Source: Candidatus Gastranaerophilales bacterium (lineage in GTDB: Bacteria; Cyanobacteriota; Vampirovibrionia; Gastranaerophilales; Gastranaerophilaceae). From it: a stretch of 64,000 nt of DNA. Shown piece after piece: positions 1 through 7,503 of this stretch (the first letter of the stretch is position 1; every line of letters starts with the position of its first letter). The stretch lies in NCBI GenBank assembly GCA_944326565.1, contig CALVEL010000001.1, positions 248,001 through 312,000 on the forward strand. The letters are read 5' to 3'. A program made the position numbers and the translations under genes. The notes under the pieces are model-generated. The model did not search any database. It was given only the letters and a program-made list of their open reading frames with translations, and had not been told where the DNA came from.

Positions 1-243
1 AGTTCTCCTTTCATGGATGGTTTCACGACGGTTTTTTCAATTTTCGGGTTAGTGCTTACAGTCAAACGTTGTATTGAACAGTGGTATTTTTGGACTATTG
101 TAAATGGGTTTTCTTTTGCTATGTGGATAGAAGCTTATCTAAACGGTTCGAACTGCTTTGCAACAATTCTGATGTGGGGCATATACTTCATACTTGGGAT
201 ATATTTCTTTTATTGCTGGGAAAAAGAGCTATCAACTAGTTAA
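1..243 (+). CDS. pnuC: PnuC-type nicotinamide riboside transporter, C-terminal fragment
   Basis: The frame is open from the first base of the window, so this is the C-terminal end of a longer gene cut by the window edge. The visible ~80 residues contain the PnuC-like pattern TTVFSIFGLVLTVKRCIEQW followed by W-x-I-V-N-G and two more hydrophobic helices. PnuC proteins are inner-membrane facilitators that import nicotinamide riboside for NAD synthesis, usually as seven or eight helices; only the last three are here. The gene ends 47 bases before the stop of the convergent transporter gene, and I see no clear terminator between them. The family call rests on the EQW...VN core, so the exact vitamin substrate is not certain. 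Confidence 0.75.
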   Translation, partial: SSPFMDGFTTVFSIFGLVLTVKRCIEQWYFWTIVNGFSFAMWIEAYLNGSNCFATILMWGIYFILGIYFFYCWEKELSTS

Positions 244-290
244 TATGCTTTTAATCTGTAAATAATATTCATTTAATTGTTTAGACAAGT

Positions 291-593
291 TTAATTTGCA
301 ATTTTTAATAGGACTACGCCGCAAATAATTAAAAATATACCTAAAGCACGTATTAGGCTGAGTGAATCGTTGAATAGAAACACACCTATTAGAAATGTGC
401 ATGTGGCTCCGATCCCAGTCCATACAGCATAAGCTGTTCCAACCGGAATCGTTTTTTGAGCTAAAAATAGGAAAATACCGCTTAGGGTCATTGTGATAAT
501 TGCAAAAATTATCCATAAGAGTTTGTAATTTCCCAAAGAAGCCATTTTTAAGCCAAATGGCCAACCGACTTCAAATAAAGTGTAAAGAGTCAC
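291..593 (-). CDS. Small multidrug resistance transporter, Gdx/SugE-like (guanidinium exporter)
   Basis: A 100-residue protein with four hydrophobic helices. It has the SMR membrane-embedded glutamate (E8 in LFEVGWPFGLK) and the Gdx/SugE signature PVGTAYAVWTGIGA (residues ~51-64). SMR proteins work as antiparallel dimers exchanging protons for cationic substrates; the Gdx branch exports guanidinium. The N-terminus before the glutamate is about five residues shorter than usual. The only in-frame start is GTG at 593 with no visible Shine-Dalgarno, and an in-frame stop lies at 605-603. That start sits inside a repeat copy (591-615), so the original 5' end may have been lost. Family assignment is firm; whether the gene is still expressed is uncertain. 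Confidence 0.8.
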   Translation of the reverse strand: MTLYTLFEVGWPFGLKMASLGNYKLLWIIFAIITMTLSGIFLFLAQKTIPVGTAYAVWTGIGATCTFLIGVFLFNDSLSLIRALGIFLIICGVVLLKIAN

Positions 594-615
594 ATGGTTT
601 GATTACTTGGGTCAG
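591..615 (-). repeat. Intergenic ~25-bp repeat, copy at the 5' end of the SMR gene
   Basis: The 25 bases from 591 match, in inverted orientation, the repeat found four times at 2206-2418. The first 15 bases (CACATGGTTTGATTA) are identical to the start of the inverted copy at 2346. With the downstream copy at 2206 it brackets the kinase-like gene as an inverted pair. Copy boundaries are judged by eye. Confidence 0.65.
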
Positions 616-724
616 ATAGTTTGACTATTTTAGGCAAAGAAAATAAAAATTTTTGTAATAATTAGGCAATTTTTGATAAGAAAAATACTTTATATAGATA
701 TATAAGGGGACTAAGGATATTTTT

Positions 725-2155
725 ATGGGAAAAATCGATTTAGCAATAAATTTAGCAAAAAAAGCTAATGGTATTGGCTCAGAAGCAGTTAAATTAACAA
801 GTGCAAATGTGGTTTCAGATTGTGGATATTCAAGACTAAAAAATATATTTCGAAAAGGAATAAACTATCAATCATATGAAAACATGGTTAGCACAACATC
901 ACACCCGATTATGGGTAATATCCCGAATGATTTATTGCAACTCATTTTAAAAGCAAATCCTATTACTAAAAAGCAAGCCATATTAAAAGCACAAGAGGCA
1001 TATATAAACGCAAGTTATCTTTTAACAGGTATGACAAAAATTAATATACAAGCAGTGAATAGAAGTAAAATATCATTAGATAGTGCTGTAAATATGCTTA
1101 AAAGTGATAATATTGGATTATTGTTCACAGATAAAATTTATAACGAAAAAAGCACAGAAATAATATTAAAAGCAGAGCAGGCAATGCTTGATAAATTTAA
1201 AACAATTTTACCAATGGCAAAAAATGTTAAAATAACTAATATAGGTCAGGGTGCATACTCGGATGTCTATAAATGTGAAATATTTGGTACAGAAGAAAAG
1301 AAATTAGTTGCTGATAGAATTATAAAATGTTATAAATCAGATAATAATTTTAATAGAACACTATTTGAAAAAACTAACAAAATATTTTCACAATATTCTG
1401 ATGAAGAAATTGTATCTTATGCAAGATCAAAAGAGATTGAACTGGATTTAAATAAGGTAAAAGAAAAAAGAAAATTATTTAAGGATACACTAGAAAGCAT
1501 AAAATTACAAACATCAGATACAGATAAATATATGGCAACAATGCATGGTGCAAATGCAGAAGCAAATGCCACTGAATATATAAGATATATGAATGGTCAT
1601 AAAATATCTGAAAGCCAAGGCTTGGTATTACCTGATATGTTTGTTTTATCGGATAATCCATTTTCAATATCTAAATTTTTAGATGGAACTATCCATGGAA
1701 ATATGTTTAATTTTAAAAGATTAGGATTAGAGCATTCTGATTTATCAACAAACCCAGGCAATTTGATAAATGGGGTATGTATTGATATCGGAGGAATTGA
1801 AACCAAGGAAAGTCTTAGTACAGTATCTAAATTAGTAAAAGAAGCTCGTAGTAAAGGTCTAAGTGACAGTCCTCGAAATTTTTTGATACTAAAAAGAAAG
1901 AGCAGACAGTCAAACATAATAGGTGATAAAGAAGCAACGAGGATTTTAAAATTAATTCAAGATTCGCCAATTGATAAACAAGAAGACATGCTGGAAGAAA
2001 TGTTTGTTCGTTATAAAGATAATAAAAAAATAACGCAAGTATTAGAAGAAATTAAATCAAAACAATTGTTTTGGAAAAAATCAAAAGAAGAGACTTGTGA
2101 AAGAGTAGACGATAACTACATTAATAATTTGTTTGCAATGGATCTTTGGGAATAG
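725..2155 (+). CDS. Divergent protein-kinase-like protein (unknown target)
   Basis: 476 residues, no signal peptide or membrane helix. Residues ~174-183 (GQGAYSDVYK) look like a glycine-rich ATP loop. A lysine follows in RIIKCYK (201 or 204). HSDLSTNPGN (337-346) resembles the H-x-D...N catalytic loop, and D354-I-G-G resembles the DFG metal site. This order matches the kinase fold, but spacing is loose: two extra residues lie between the catalytic Asp and the second Asn. The first ~165 residues and last ~110 are helical and unassigned. ATG at 725 follows AAGGA at a good distance. The gene is very AT-rich, flanked by inverted repeat copies, and lies near a tRNA gene, which suggests an accessory gene. 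It could be an active kinase, a pseudokinase or an effector-like enzyme; no target is inferable. Confidence 0.5.
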   Translation: MGKIDLAINLAKKANGIGSEAVKLTSANVVSDCGYSRLKNIFRKGINYQSYENMVSTTSHPIMGNIPNDLLQLILKANPITKKQAILKAQEAYINASYLLTGMTKINIQAVNRSKISLDSAVNMLKSDNIGLLFTDKIYNEKSTEIILKAEQAMLDKFKTILPMAKNVKITNIGQGAYSDVYKCEIFGTEEKKLVADRIIKCYKSDNNFNRTLFEKTNKIFSQYSDEEIVSYARSKEIELDLNKVKEKRKLFKDTLESIKLQTSDTDKYMATMHGANAEANATEYIRYMNGHKISESQGLVLPDMFVLSDNPFSISKFLDGTIHGNMFNFKRLGLEHSDLSTNPGNLINGVCIDIGGIETKESLSTVSKLVKEARSKGLSDSPRNFLILKRKSRQSNIIGDKEATRILKLIQDSPIDKQEDMLEEMFVRYKDNKKITQVLEEIKSKQLFWKKSKEETCERVDDNYINNLFAMDLWE

Positions 2156-2205
2156 TACATAGGCTAGGTAAAACACAATAAATTCAAATTACTCAAATTA
2201 CTCAG

Positions 2206-2418
2206 TTGCCCAAAATAATCATACCATTTGTACCAAGCCTTAATCGCCCTAAAACACAAGCAGAAAGAGAGTTGCAATCCTTTTGCCCGAAATAATCACA
2301 CCATCTGCCCCGAGTAGAAAAAGAGTAAAAAGAGTATTTATGGTACACATGGTTTGATTATTTCCTACCCCTAAAACCCGCTACAAAAGCCGATTGCCCG
2401 AAATAATCGCACCATCTG
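2206..2418. repeat. Cluster of four ~25-bp intergenic repeats in the gene-free stretch 2156-2649
   Basis: Direct copies lie at 2206-2230, 2283-2307 and 2394-2418. An inverted copy lies at 2346-2370. The core reads TTGCCC-[A/G]-AAATAATC then A/G-C/T-ACCAT-[C/T]-TG. Copies 2283 and 2394 differ at one position; the 2206 copy differs from them at about three. Spacing is irregular (77, 63 and 48 bases between starts), unlike a CRISPR array. The inverted copy can pair with either neighbour to make long stems with loops of 38 or 23 bases. No coding capacity is seen in 2156-2649 apart from this cluster and the terminator downstream of the tRNA gene. Confidence 0.75.
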
Positions 2419-2608
2419 TCATACGCAAAGCACTCTGTAAAAAAACATAAAGCTGCAATTAGTAAGTATATCCAACCCATAATAATAATTGTAATATAAA
2501 AATAGTAAAATGGAATACTTAAAATTCTAATCTGAGTAAAAGAATGGTTAATTGTATTTTATTATTATTAAAAAGCAAGTGATTACACAAATACTACCCA
2601 AAACATAT

Positions 2609-2643
2609 AAAAAGGTTTTAAGTAAACACTTAAAACCTTTTTT
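2609..2643 (-). terminator. Rho-independent terminator of tRNA-fMet
   Basis: A perfect 15-bp stem (2609-2623 with 2628-2642) with a four-base loop. Its T run in the minus direction lies just downstream of the tRNA gene. The structure is symmetric and could also stop plus-strand transcription. Confidence 0.8.
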
Positions 2644-2649
2644 ATCAAT

Positions 2650-2726
<77 letters not shown>

Positions 2727-2930
2727 TTATTCAATTTTCAGAAACTGTAACTATTTCCAAATTTATTATTGCATGTAAATTTTTATTTGCAACCCTTTTT
2801 TTAAATTGTCTGAAAAAATTCTGCGACAAGAAACGAGAGTGGAATTTTTGAGTTGTATATTTAACGGTATAGTTCAGATATGGTTTGTGAATGTAGTATG
2901 TGAGTAATGAATGACCACTTTTGAACTTAT

Positions 2931-3452
2931 TTATCTTTTAATTATTCCCCAGGCTTTAACCGTATCCCGAACATATTTTACAAGGTAATAATGCCCATCT
3001 TCTACATATTCAATAGTTGCTTCCATATAAATAGGTTCTTTATCAGGAGGCATGCCAACTTTTGCACGTTTTTCATTAATTTTTTTTCGTTCTTTTTCTT
3101 CTTTTTCAATTCTTTTTTTATTTTTTGGATCTTCAAGTCGGACTTTTTCAGTTGCATCTTCTTCAACTTTGACAACTGGAATTAATGCAACTGGGTTTTT
3201 GCTTTGTAGAAGTATCAAAAAATCCCATTCATCAGAAAGCGCTAACTCATAATGACCTGGTGGAATAAAATCCATATCGCTGTCAAAAAGATAATTTGCA
3301 ATAGTTAATGTCGGATAATCACTTTCTTCAAGTGCGTATCGGTAAATTGCTTTAGAGCCTAATGTTACACCAGACATATTTTGTGGTTGCTGCGGATAAG
3401 GCCGAATTGTAGGGTGCATTAATACATTATTTACATAAATTCCCTCTAGCAT
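2931..3452 (-). CDS. Conserved-looking hypothetical protein downstream of rnpA
   Basis: 173 residues of unknown function. No signal peptide or membrane helix is evident. Residues ~95-140 are highly charged and rich in Lys and Glu (EKEEKERKKINEKRAK), probably a long helix. They separate an N-terminal globular part from a C-terminal segment (YMEATIEYVEDGHYYLVKYV) that looks like beta strands. Its ATG shares a base with the rnpA stop (TAATG), so the two are translationally coupled in the rpmH-rnpA operon. Where many bacteria have yidD/yidC after rnpA, this gene replaces them. Position suggests, but does not show, a role near translation or membrane insertion. Confidence 0.7.
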   Translation of the reverse strand: MLEGIYVNNVLMHPTIRPYPQQPQNMSGVTLGSKAIYRYALEESDYPTLTIANYLFDSDMDFIPPGHYELALSDEWDFLILLQSKNPVALIPVVKVEEDATEKVRLEDPKNKKRIEKEEKERKKINEKRAKVGMPPDKEPIYMEATIEYVEDGHYYLVKYVRDTVKAWGIIKR

Positions 3453-3802
3453 TATATTTGCTCCAAAAGTTTTTTTATAATATTTTGCATTTCTTTAAAG
3501 TTTTTATCAAGAGCATTCGATGAGCCTACAAAAATTAATGAAAGATATTCTTGTGAATTATAAGTTTTTTCTGATTTTAAAATAAGTCTATAGCTTTCTC
3601 TCATAAGCCTTTTTAGTCTATTCCTTTTTACGGCACGTTTATGGGTCTTTTTTGATACAACAAACCCCACTTTTGTCGGGATGTCTTCTTTTTTCTTTAT
3701 TCCCGCAAAAAGTGTTACTCCTCCTTTGTGAAAGGAATTTTTTATTCTGTATGTAGCAGTGAAAGCTGCTTTGTTTTTTAATCTGTATTTTTTAGGTAGC
3801 AT
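3452..3802 (-). CDS. rnpA: Ribonuclease P protein component
   Basis: 116 residues from ATG 3802, which follows AGGA at proper spacing; an upstream in-frame start at 3820 has no such site. The protein is basic and contains the RnpA RNR signature KRNRLKRLMRESYR, preceded by GFVVSKKTHKRAVKRN. It binds the catalytic RNase P RNA and helps cleave 5' leaders from pre-tRNAs. It sits between rpmH and an unknown gene in the classic rpmH-rnpA arrangement, read on the minus strand. The RNase P RNA gene is not in this window as far as I can see. Confidence 0.95.
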   Translation of the reverse strand: MLPKKYRLKNKAAFTATYRIKNSFHKGGVTLFAGIKKKEDIPTKVGFVVSKKTHKRAVKRNRLKRLMRESYRLILKSEKTYNSQEYLSLIFVGSSNALDKNFKEMQNIIKKLLEQI

Positions 3803-3889
3803 TATTTCCTGCAACAACACAGCACGCCTGATTAATTTCGACCTGCTGTGTAATTTATCTTTTTAGTAATTTAATTCCTTTAAATAAGA

Positions 3890-4042
3890 CTAAGCGCGTT
3901 TTTTAGCTTGGATAGAGATTCTATGACGTCCTTTTGCTCTGCGTCTGTTTAATACTTCGCGTCCGCCGGGGGTTGCCATTCTTGCTCTAAAACCGCTTAC
4001 GTGCTGTCTTTTAATCTTTGTTCCTTCTAGTGTACGTCTCAT
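3890..4042 (-). CDS. rpmH: 50S ribosomal protein L34
   Basis: A 50-residue, very basic protein read from ATG at 4042: [20 protein letters not shown], then [20 protein letters not shown] and a Lys/Arg-rich end. The GFRARM..GR.VL..RR.KGR core is diagnostic of L34, which lies in the large ribosomal subunit near the exit-tunnel region. AAGGAATAAAGAAA precedes the start. It begins the rpmH-rnpA operon and is divergent from proC. Confidence 0.97.
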   Translation of the reverse strand: MRRTLEGTKIKRQHVSGFRARMATPGGREVLNRRRAKGRHRISIQAKKRA

Positions 4043-4139
4043 TTTCTTTATTCCTTTTAATTCATATTTGTCGTATAATTCTAATGTTAGATAAAAAAAA
4101 ATAATTAGTCAACACAAGAATGGGGGCAGATTAAATAAT

Positions 4140-4955
4140 ATGAACAAAACTTTAACAAAAATCGGTTTTATTGGATGCGGCAAGATGGCAAGCGCAATAA
4201 TTTTAGGGATAAAATCTGCGGATAAAGATAAAAAATATCAATTAAAAGGTTCAGAAGTAAATTGTGAAATTGCAGAACTTGCTCACAATCGTTTGGGAAT
4301 TGATGTCTTATCGGATAATCGTTTTTTAACTATAGGCAGTGATGTTATTTTTATAGCTACAAAACCAAATTATGTACGTGACGTGCTTGAAGAAATAAAA
4401 GACGAAATTACATCTGAAAAGTTGATAGTATCAATTGCAGCGGGAGTATCAACATCTGCAATTAATAAAATAATACCTAATGCTCGTGTAATAAGAGTTA
4501 TGCCAAATACACCGGCACTTGTAAAAGAAGGGATGTGTGCTGTTGCCAAAGGTGAGTATGCACATCAGGAAGATGCAGAATTTGTTATGGATTTACTAGC
4601 AAGTATAGGTAAAGTAATTGAAGTCGATGAATCTCAAATTGATATTGTAACCGCAATTTCTGGTTCTGGACCTGCATTTTTCTATAAAGTAATAGAAGAT
4701 ATGGCTCGTGCAGGGGAAAAACTAGGTATGGATTATGAAAAATCATTAATGCTGGCAACACAGACAGCATTGGGATCTGCAAAGATGATATTTGATAGGG
4801 GAGAAGTCTCTGTACAGAATTTAATTGATAACGTAGCAACAAAAGGTGGTTGTACATTTGTCGGTATTTCAGTTATGAATGAAGAACATTCTGATAAGCT
4901 GTTTTATGATGTTATAGAAAAAACAACCGTTAAAGCTAGTGAATTAGGCAAGTAA
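4140..4955 (+). CDS. proC: Pyrroline-5-carboxylate reductase
   Basis: 271 residues, the normal family length. It catalyses the last step of proline synthesis, NAD(P)H-dependent reduction of 1-pyrroline-5-carboxylate in the cytoplasm. The N-terminal Rossmann motif is IGFIGCGKMASAI (residues ~8-20). RVMPNTPALVKEGM and AISGSGPAFFYKVIEDM are family signatures. The C-terminal helix usually has a PGGTT pattern; here it reads ATKGGCTFVGI, a mild divergence. It is transcribed away from rpmH and ends just before a strong terminator, so it is probably monocistronic. proA/proB are not in the window. Confidence 0.93.
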   Translation: MNKTLTKIGFIGCGKMASAIILGIKSADKDKKYQLKGSEVNCEIAELAHNRLGIDVLSDNRFLTIGSDVIFIATKPNYVRDVLEEIKDEITSEKLIVSIAAGVSTSAINKIIPNARVIRVMPNTPALVKEGMCAVAKGEYAHQEDAEFVMDLLASIGKVIEVDESQIDIVTAISGSGPAFFYKVIEDMARAGEKLGMDYEKSLMLATQTALGSAKMIFDRGEVSVQNLIDNVATKGGCTFVGISVMNEEHSDKLFYDVIEKTTVKASELGK

Positions 4956-4958
4956 AAT

Positions 4959-4999
4959 AAAGGATATATTTGTTACATTAAGTAACAATATATCCTTTT
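4959..4999 (+). terminator. Terminator downstream of proC
   Basis: A near-perfect inverted repeat (about 17 bp, one bulged base) around the loop at 4977-4981, ending in TCCTTTT. It lies right after the proC stop codon. Confidence 0.85.
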
Positions 5000-5037
5000 A
5001 AATAACAAAAATATATTTGTTTGATTATTATAATTGT

Positions 5038-6384
5038 ATGAAAATTTTACCTGTTGGAAATATTAGTCAAAATGTTTTCAAAGCATCCGAGGTTAAAGAA
5101 AAGGCACAGAAAGAAGAAACTTTGTCATTAAAAGACAAAACAGTTCTTATAACATCGGCTTTGGGTGTTTTAGGAGTAAGTGCTGCTGTAGGAGTCGGAG
5201 TTATCCAACATGGCAAAATAAAAAAATTGCAAAAGAAAATCAATGATATAAATATTGAATCCAGCGATACTTTGAGAAATGTTATAAAAAATCTAAGCTG
5301 TGAAGAAAAAATTTTGCCATATAAAATTATGGATTTAGAGGATACTGCTTTATATAAAAAATTTGAGACTTCCGGGCAAAATATAGTTAATTTTATTCGA
5401 CATTGTATGGAAGATTCAGTGAAAATTAAAGAATTTTTATATGCTATCACTTCAGATGAGGCAGCATCAAAAGAGTTTATAAAAGAAATTGTTACAAATC
5501 CAAGAGATAGTTTGCATATTACAAAACTTTTAAAAGATAAAATTGGCGGAATAAAAAATTTAACAGAATGGCTTCAAGAGGATGGCGGATATCTTTCTGC
5601 TTATAAAAAGTATGCAAATAATTTATTCGAAAACGCCCAAAATCCTGATGATTTATTAAAAGTTTCTCCTAATTGGCATTTATTTGCATTACAAAGACGT
5701 TTTGGAAACGATATTCGTTTTGGTTATATACCGGAAGATTTTAAATTTGTTGATGATTTTAAAAACTTTGCAAATTGGCTTGCTTATCTTCCCTTGGAAC
5801 GAGGTAAGGTAAGTAAATTGGAGTATAATAGACAAAAACTGCTTATTGAACCGCTTTCTTTTGGTGAGTCCAGTAAAATCCCATTAAAAATACAAATGGC
5901 TAATTGGAATGATGAGCCTATTTCAAAACCTTATGTTATAAAAGTTCAAAGCAGATGGTTCAGGCATGGTGACAATTCAAGTGCAAAAATTGCAGAAGCT
6001 TACCGCTCGGATTCTGTTTTTGTAGATGCTCAAATTGATAGATATTTGAACTTAAATGATTGTAAAAATGCTAATAAATTGTATTTTTATGACTATGGTG
6101 CCGAGATGGCTATTTATGATTTGGAAGATGGGTCTGCACCTGATTTTATGCACAATGGCATAAGGTATGTAAATAAAAGACTGCAAGATTTAAATGATTT
6201 AGGTGTATACTACAATGATGCGACACCAAGTAATTTCATAGAAAAGGATGGGAAATTAACAGTCATTGATATTGGAGAATCCTCTTTCATAGATCCTTTG
6301 CGTCCGGGGATTCCGCATCTGCATTTTGAGCTTCCTAATTGGGCGGGATCTTCTTTGCCTGATTTAAGAAGATTGCAATTGTAA
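5038..6384 (+). CDS. Membrane-anchored kinase-like protein with N-terminal MKI...F-x-A tag
   Basis: 448 residues from ATG 5038; a TTG seven codons upstream is a poorer start. The N-terminus MKILPVGNISQNVFKAS matches the short pattern of three other proteins here. One hydrophobic segment (about residues 33-56, ITSALGVLGVSAAVGVGVI) is a likely membrane anchor. The C-terminal third looks like a degenerate kinase/phosphotransferase fold: YVIKVQS with Lys302, YYNDATPSN (Asp394, Asn399) as a catalytic loop with Asn in place of His, and VIDIGE (Asp411) as the DFG equivalent. No clear glycine loop is seen. The gene ends seven bases from a convergent gene. It may be an enzyme or a pseudokinase; target unknown. 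Confidence 0.5.
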   Translation: MKILPVGNISQNVFKASEVKEKAQKEETLSLKDKTVLITSALGVLGVSAAVGVGVIQHGKIKKLQKKINDINIESSDTLRNVIKNLSCEEKILPYKIMDLEDTALYKKFETSGQNIVNFIRHCMEDSVKIKEFLYAITSDEAASKEFIKEIVTNPRDSLHITKLLKDKIGGIKNLTEWLQEDGGYLSAYKKYANNLFENAQNPDDLLKVSPNWHLFALQRRFGNDIRFGYIPEDFKFVDDFKNFANWLAYLPLERGKVSKLEYNRQKLLIEPLSFGESSKIPLKIQMANWNDEPISKPYVIKVQSRWFRHGDNSSAKIAEAYRSDSVFVDAQIDRYLNLNDCKNANKLYFYDYGAEMAIYDLEDGSAPDFMHNGIRYVNKRLQDLNDLGVYYNDATPSNFIEKDGKLTVIDIGESSFIDPLRPGIPHLHFELPNWAGSSLPDLRRLQL

Positions 6385-6391
6385 GTTACTT

Positions 6392-7480
6392 CTATTGTGT
6401 AATATTATCAGCTTGGGCTAGAAAATCAATTATATTAGAAATCTTGGGAAGTTTGGTATTTTTTTTGCCAAGAGCCAGAAAGCCCTCTTTTATTCCAAGA
6501 ATGCAAGCAGGACAAGCTGTAAGAACGTAATCAGCTTTTGTATTTATTATATTTAAAGCTTTTTGTTTTGATATTTCTAATGATAATTTTGGATTTTTAA
6601 CAACAAAAGTCCCTGCAAAACCGCAGCATGCATCAAAATCTTTCATTTCAATATATTCTATATTTTCACATTTTTCAAACAGCTTTTTTATAAAATTAAT
6701 ATTTTCAAGATGACAAGGCTTATGGAACGTGACTTTTAAGGGCTTTTTAAATTTGAATTTTATATTTTGCATAGCTAAAAATTCTGCAGCATTAATTACT
6801 TTTAATTCTCCATAGGATTTTAAAGTACTTTCGCAGCTTGCACAGTCAGTCAAAATATAATCATATTCACAATCAAGCTGTTCTAAATTGTGTTTTTTTA
6901 CTTCTTCAAATCTTTCTAAATTTCCGCTTGATAAAAAGGGTAGTCCACAGCAATCAAAGTCTTTTTCAATTATTTCAGTATCCAAATTTTTAAATATTTT
7001 TTTCAGAGCATTTGCAGAAGTCGGAAAAATTTCATTTACACAGCCTTTGAAATAGATTAACTTTGTTTTTTTATCATTATGATTTTGAGATAATTTTTTC
7101 TTATTATTAAAGCAATGAAAAATTTTAAAAAATTTTATTAAATTTCCAAAAACAGCTTTGCTTTGGAGAAATTTTTCAAATTTTCCTTGAAAAGTATCTT
7201 TTGCATACTGATGTTTTGCTGTATTAAAAATTTCACAAACATCAATATTGCTTGGACAAAAATCCTTGCATTTTCCGCACCTCATACACATATCAAGGTA
7301 TTTTTCGATGTTTTTGTTGAGTTTTAAATCACCTTTCAAAACTCCTTCAAGCATAATGAATTTACCTTTTGATACGGCGCAATCATTGCCTGTAATTTTA
7401 TATACAGGACATACTGACTGACATAGTCCGCATTTGGAACATTTGTTTATTTCATCGGCAAAGTCTTTTAATTCTTTCAT
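6392..7480 (-). CDS. GlcF/LutA-like Fe-S oxidoreductase subunit (two 4Fe-4S motifs, two CCG domains)
   Basis: 362 residues. The N-terminal ferredoxin part has two C-x2-C-x2-C-x3-C-P motifs: CSKCGLCQSVCP near residue 15 and CMRCGKCKDFCP near residue 65. The C-terminal half has two cysteine-rich CCG modules (FDCCGLPFLSSGN and FDACCGFAGTF), as in glycolate oxidase GlcF, lactate utilisation LutA and heterodisulfide reductase subunits. Such proteins pass electrons from a flavin subunit to quinone or another carrier. No flavin subunit gene (glcD/lutB) is adjacent, so the substrate is unknown. It is last in the ftsI-murE-nagA-ilvD run, 23 bases after ilvD. Confidence 0.8.
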   Translation of the reverse strand: MKELKDFADEINKCSKCGLCQSVCPVYKITGNDCAVSKGKFIMLEGVLKGDLKLNKNIEKYLDMCMRCGKCKDFCPSNIDVCEIFNTAKHQYAKDTFQGKFEKFLQSKAVFGNLIKFFKIFHCFNNKKKLSQNHNDKKTKLIYFKGCVNEIFPTSANALKKIFKNLDTEIIEKDFDCCGLPFLSSGNLERFEEVKKHNLEQLDCEYDYILTDCASCESTLKSYGELKVINAAEFLAMQNIKFKFKKPLKVTFHKPCHLENINFIKKLFEKCENIEYIEMKDFDACCGFAGTFVVKNPKLSLEISKQKALNIINTKADYVLTACPACILGIKEGFLALGKKNTKLPKISNIIDFLAQADNITQ

Positions 7481-7503
7481 AAAATCATCATAGCACAGAT
7501 TTT

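Noticed and set aside
2206-2418. CRISPR array
   Set aside because: Only four copies, in both orientations, with irregular spacing and imperfect identity; no cas gene in the window.
2206-2418. Integron attC sites
   Set aside because: The core lacks the RYYYAAC/GTTRRRY ends and imperfect internal palindrome of attC; no integrase seen.
2991-3252. Plus-strand Phe-rich open frames opposite the rnpA-side gene
   Set aside because: They are mirror frames of the Lys/Glu-rich minus-strand gene and have no ribosome site or family features.
6392-7480. Complete glycolate oxidase system
   Set aside because: Only the Fe-S subunit is present; no flavin subunit gene is adjacent, so naming the substrate is not supported.
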